The translations under genes were made by a program, and so were the position numbers. This document shows, piece by piece, positions 61,312-64,000 of a stretch of DNA of 64,000 nt. Numbering within the stretch: position 1 is the stretch's first letter; every line of letters starts with the position of its first letter. The notes beneath the pieces are model-generated. The model was not told the DNA's origin and did no database searches. It saw only the letters and a program-made list of their open reading frames with translations. Source of the stretch: an uncultured Microbulbifer sp. (GTDB lineage Bacteria > Pseudomonadota > Gammaproteobacteria > Pseudomonadales > Cellvibrionaceae); NCBI RefSeq assembly GCF_947498635.1, contig NZ_CANMKV010000004.1, positions 1-64,000 of the forward strand. The letters are read 5' to 3'.

Positions 61312-61734
61312 TTTTTGTTTTTCGCGGTGGCTGCCAGCTCTTCCAGCGAAGGCCTGCTGGCCCCGTTCCCTCGAATTCCCTTATGTTCTATAGGGGGCTG
61401 AGCAGATCAGTCAGTCAATTTTGACTTATACAGCACAATAAGATGAAAAAAACCGCTGTCGCCCCTTGCATTCTTAATTCTTGGTCTATACTGGCAGATG
61501 TAAAGGAAAGGTGCGCCGGCGAGAGAGTGTTTCTCTTTGGGTATTGCCGGAGCGGTTAGTTTAAAAATTGTACATCTCTGTGAAGGATTCGATGTCTGTT
61601 TTTGGTGCATCCCCCATCGAGTAGTAGTCCGCCGAAGTTTTTGGTGTGTTGGTGTGGGCAGGAGTAACCGGGATTCGCTGGATGCGGACATAGAAAAATA
61701 ACTGCGGCTCACGGAACTCAAAAGGAGCAGCTCG
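61312..61734. other. No gene seen
   Basis: About 420 bases between bcp and the AraC-type gene. Frames on the other strand (61407-61721, 61561-61758) have no family features. The control region of the AraC-type gene is expected near its right end. Confidence 0.5.
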
Positions 61735-62181
61735 ATGAACCATACTCAGCCCGACCAAACTTCGCTCTCTGAAGACAAATCCCTTCAGCAGGCCAGAATA
61801 TCCGGTGATCCGAATATTCTTGACCAGCTGCTGGCCCCCCCGGAAGCCACCAGCTTTGGCATTGCTGCCAGGGTCATCGATGTGCTGGAGCAGCGCATTG
61901 GTAAGGCTTCTCTCGCCATTCGCCCCGTTGCCTCCGATCTAAGCATGTCCACCCGGACCCTGCAGCGTCGTTTGCAGGAGCACAACCTAAGCTTTGCCTC
62001 GCTCCGGGATCATGTGCGTTTTCGCCACGCGGTGCATTTCCTCAAAGATACCGCTCTCAGCGTTGACGGAATTTCAAGGATTTTGGATTTTTCCGACAGG
62101 ACCAGCTTTACCAGTGCCTTCAAGCGCTGGACTGGAATGTCGCCAACTGGCTATCGTCGCCAGGTTCGCCAGCGCTTTTAA
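61735..62181 (+). CDS. Small AraC-type DNA-binding protein
   Basis: 148 residues. Almost only the AraC DNA-binding domain: first HTH LAIRPVASDLSMSTRTLQRRLQEH, second VDGISRILDFSDRTSFTSAFKRWTGMSPTGYRR. A 40-residue acidic/polar N-terminus replaces the usual ligand domain, so it may respond to another protein or to its own amount. AAGGAG ribosome site. Unknown target. Confidence 0.85.
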   Translation: MNHTQPDQTSLSEDKSLQQARISGDPNILDQLLAPPEATSFGIAARVIDVLEQRIGKASLAIRPVASDLSMSTRTLQRRLQEHNLSFASLRDHVRFRHAVHFLKDTALSVDGISRILDFSDRTSFTSAFKRWTGMSPTGYRRQVRQRF

Positions 62182-62292
62182 GTGGGAATGGGTTAGGCCG
62201 ATCCTTTTTGGATCGGTCCGATCCGTTGCCTCAACGGGGTAAACCCGTTAGAGTTGGCGGCAATTTTATAGGCTGACTCTTTGAGGTTTTGC

Positions 62293-62625
62293 ATGAGCTT
62301 TTTTATTCCCTCTGCCATGGCACAGCAAGCAGCGCCGTCACCACAGGGCAACCCGATGATAACCCTGTTGATGTTTGCGGGTCTGTTCGCATTCATGTGG
62401 TTTTTTATTATCCGCCCTCAGCGCAAGCGCCAAAAAGAGCACCAAGAGCTGGTTGGTGCCCTCAAGAAAGGGGATGAGGTGGTGATGAGTAGCGGTATGC
62501 TGGGGCGTGTTGATAAAGTTGATGAGGACTACATCGTGCTGGAAGTTGCAGACAATATGTCTCTGAAGTTCCAGAAGGTGTCAGTTCATGCTGTTTTGCC
62601 GAAAGGCACAATTAAAAAGATCTGA
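62293..62625 (+). CDS. yajC: YajC-type translocase accessory protein
   Basis: 110 residues from ATG 62293 with GAGG 7 bases before it. One membrane helix (MITLLMFAGLFAFMWFFIIRPQRKRQKEH) and a small beta domain (LKKGDEVVMSSGMLGRVDKVDEDYIVLEVADNMSLKFQKVSVHAVLP). Standard YajC sequence, but secD and secF are not next to it (an OsmC-type gene follows). Confidence 0.92.
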   Translation: MSFFIPSAMAQQAAPSPQGNPMITLLMFAGLFAFMWFFIIRPQRKRQKEHQELVGALKKGDEVVMSSGMLGRVDKVDEDYIVLEVADNMSLKFQKVSVHAVLPKGTIKKI

Positions 62626-62659
62626 TCACTTTGTTTTGATCTTTTATTTGTCACTTGAG

Positions 62660-62684
62660 AGCCCGGCAGTCGCCGGGCTTTCTC
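62660..62684 (+). terminator. yajC terminator
   Basis: AGCCCGGC / GCCGGGCT with a 4-base loop, then TTCTC. The T run is short. Confidence 0.75.
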
Positions 62685-62756
62685 GTATTTGCCAGTTTGA
62701 TTTTTATAGGCGATGTTCTAGGTTTATTGGTGTAGGAAAACTTATAGGAAATACCT

Positions 62757-63347
62757 ATGCCAAACAGTAGTCAAGATAAGCCGGGGGCCGCTATTGTCAG
62801 AAAAGTAAAGGCCCTTCCTGGACTATCAAAAATTCAAGTGGGCATCCCGGATAGGAAAGAGGGCGGCTTTCATTTTCAAGTAAACCTCTCTGCTGAGGCT
62901 ACTTTGGGGGAGGGATTCCTGAAAACTGCTACGGTCCAGGCCAACGTGCCGGGGTGTGGGGCTTTTGAATTACTGTGTGACGAGGGCACTATCATTGGAG
63001 GTAAAGATAGCGCACCGGCGCCACTGGATTACCTGTCAGCGGGCATCGCTTTTTGTTTTCTTAGTCATCTATCTATCTATATCGACCAGACAAAACTCAA
63101 CATTGAAAGTGTTCAAGTTGAGCAGCAGATGCGTTTCAAGGCTGCGGTTTACAAGATGCAAGAAGTTGTAGAGGCGCCTCATAGGGGTATTTGTGAGGGG
63201 ATAGATACTGTTGTCTTTATAAAATCTGATGAGCCTAGGGAAGTGGTTGAGAAAATGATGTCTGTTTGCCAGGCTGCCTGTATGGGGCTGCAAACTGCGA
63301 TGAATGCTGTTCCCGTTAAGATGACATTAGTTTACAACAAGCCCTAG
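62757..63347 (+). CDS. OsmC/Ohr-type protein
   Basis: 196 residues with AGGAA before ATG 62757. The two cysteines of the OsmC/Ohr family are in AFCFLSHLSIYID and VCQAACMGLQTAM. Such proteins reduce organic or fatty-acid peroxides. Sequence is on the OsmC side rather than Ohr, but the exact subgroup is unclear. Confidence 0.83.
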   Translation: MPNSSQDKPGAAIVRKVKALPGLSKIQVGIPDRKEGGFHFQVNLSAEATLGEGFLKTATVQANVPGCGAFELLCDEGTIIGGKDSAPAPLDYLSAGIAFCFLSHLSIYIDQTKLNIESVQVEQQMRFKAAVYKMQEVVEAPHRGICEGIDTVVFIKSDEPREVVEKMMSVCQAACMGLQTAMNAVPVKMTLVYNKP

Positions 63348-63424
63348 AGGTCACTTATTTCTGGAAAGTGTCAGTTAGGCAGGGTTCCCAAACTCTAATC
63401 CCGCTATTCTAAGTGGAGTTTTCT

Positions 63425-64000
63425 GTGTCTGAAAGCTTGCCAATCCCTTTGCCCAGTCGCTTACGCCTGGCTCACCTTCCCACGCCTCTGCAGCCTCTTG
63501 ATCGAATCAGTGAGCGCCACTCTTTTCCTTATGGTGGGCCGAGGATATGGGTGAAAAGGGATGATCTGACAGAGTCTGGGATGTCCGGCAATAAATTGCG
63601 CAAACTTGAGTTTGTTGCGGCTGAAGCACTTGGTCAGGAGTGCGATACCCTCATCACTTGCGGGGGTGTTCAGTCCAATCACTGTCGCACCACAGCGCTT
63701 GTCGGAGCGCGTCTGGGATTTAAGGTTCATCTATTGTTACGCGGTGAGCGAGATGCTGCGATAGATGGAAACCTGCTGTTGGATCACCTTGCTGGTGCAG
63801 ATGTAACTATCTACCCACCTTCGGAATACACTGGAAATTTGGGCCGGATTTTTACTCATTGGCGTGAGCGTTACACTGCGCTGGGGCGCCGTGCATTTTG
63901 CATACCCACCGGAGCCAGTGATGGTCTGGGCATTTGGGGTTATCTGGCCGCCTCAATGGAGTTAATGCAGGATTGCCGTGCCCAGGGCTTTGTGCCCGAT
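63425..64000 (+). CDS. D-cysteine desulfhydrase / ACC deaminase-like PLP enzyme (partial)
   Basis: Starts at GTG 63425 with GGAG 6 bases upstream and runs off the right edge (192 codons). Early motifs: WVKRDDLTESGMSGNKLRKLEF with the PLP lysine in GNK, and TCGGVQSNHCRTTALVGARLG. These belong to the DcyD/ACC-deaminase fold-type II group. Substrate choice cannot be made from the part seen. Confidence 0.85.
   Translation, partial: MSESLPIPLPSRLRLAHLPTPLQPLDRISERHSFPYGGPRIWVKRDDLTESGMSGNKLRKLEFVAAEALGQECDTLITCGGVQSNHCRTTALVGARLGFKVHLLLRGERDAAIDGNLLLDHLAGADVTIYPPSEYTGNLGRIFTHWRERYTALGRRAFCIPTGASDGLGIWGYLAASMELMQDCRAQGFVPD

Noticed and set aside
1-64000. CRISPR array
   Set aside because: No evenly spaced direct repeats of 24-40 bases with unique spacers were seen; the repeats found are iterons, operators, arm sites or att sequences.

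Overview
The window looks like chromosome from a marine gammaproteobacterium of the Microbulbifer/Cellvibrio type. Evidence: the host gene order (rne, rluC, HAD phosphatase, maf, yceD-rpmF-plsX-fabD-fabG-acpP-fabF-pabC-mltG-tmk-holB-pilZ-tatD), protein character and moderate GC. The genus is inference; no rRNA is present. A complete P2-type temperate prophage of about 34.3 kb sits in a serine tRNA gene.

Left flank (1-7242). A truncated IS630-type transposase runs off the left edge. It is followed by a BON-domain secreted protein, then an AraC regulator divergent from a flavin monooxygenase / NAD-epimerase / short-chain dehydrogenase operon that resembles the VirS-MymA arrangement. Next to the prophage lies a dead IS200-type element with a frameshift and a lost catalytic tyrosine. 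It is inserted in a sequence that duplicates the right end of the prophage, as if an earlier related prophage had left its end behind.

Prophage (attL 7243-7322, attR 41570-41649; 80-bp identical core covering the 3' part of tRNA-Ser(UGA)). Order: integrase and three tandem paralogous HTH proteins (leftward); a control region; Cox-like protein and primase-helicase; a GGGACA iteron field that is a good origin candidate; small early genes; an HTH regulator with three TTTGC-N4/5-GCAAA operators; an Ogr-like activator; portal and terminase (leftward). Rightward follow scaffold/protease, capsid, gpM, an orphan DNA methyltransferase, gpL, gpR, gpS, sheath, tube, lysis genes, a tail chaperone with an A AAA AAG -1 frameshift, tape measure, baseplate and a self-processing beta-helix tail spike. 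The tail order differs from P2 and recalls Vibrio phage K139. The right end holds AT-rich cargo: a membrane protein, a DUF2971 protein, a lipoprotein, a small membrane protein, and a compact three-gene GNAT-like cassette.

Right flank (41592-64000). The intact tRNA-Ser is followed by rne (leftward), rluC, a HAD phosphatase, a Maf pyrophosphatase and the lipid/cell-envelope/replication cluster. fabH is missing from its usual place. Then come dimeric dUTPase, malate dehydrogenase, DUF2244, Bcp peroxiredoxin, a small AraC-type protein, a yajC detached from secDF, an OsmC-type protein and the start of a D-cysteine desulfhydrase-like enzyme.

How parts work together: the phage regulators (three HTH copies, Cox-like, XRE, Ogr-like) would set lysis-lysogeny and late timing. 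Integrase acts on the att core with TTGACAC arm repeats, and the attP-derived sequence restores both the tRNA 3' end and its terminator, so integration should not harm the tRNA.
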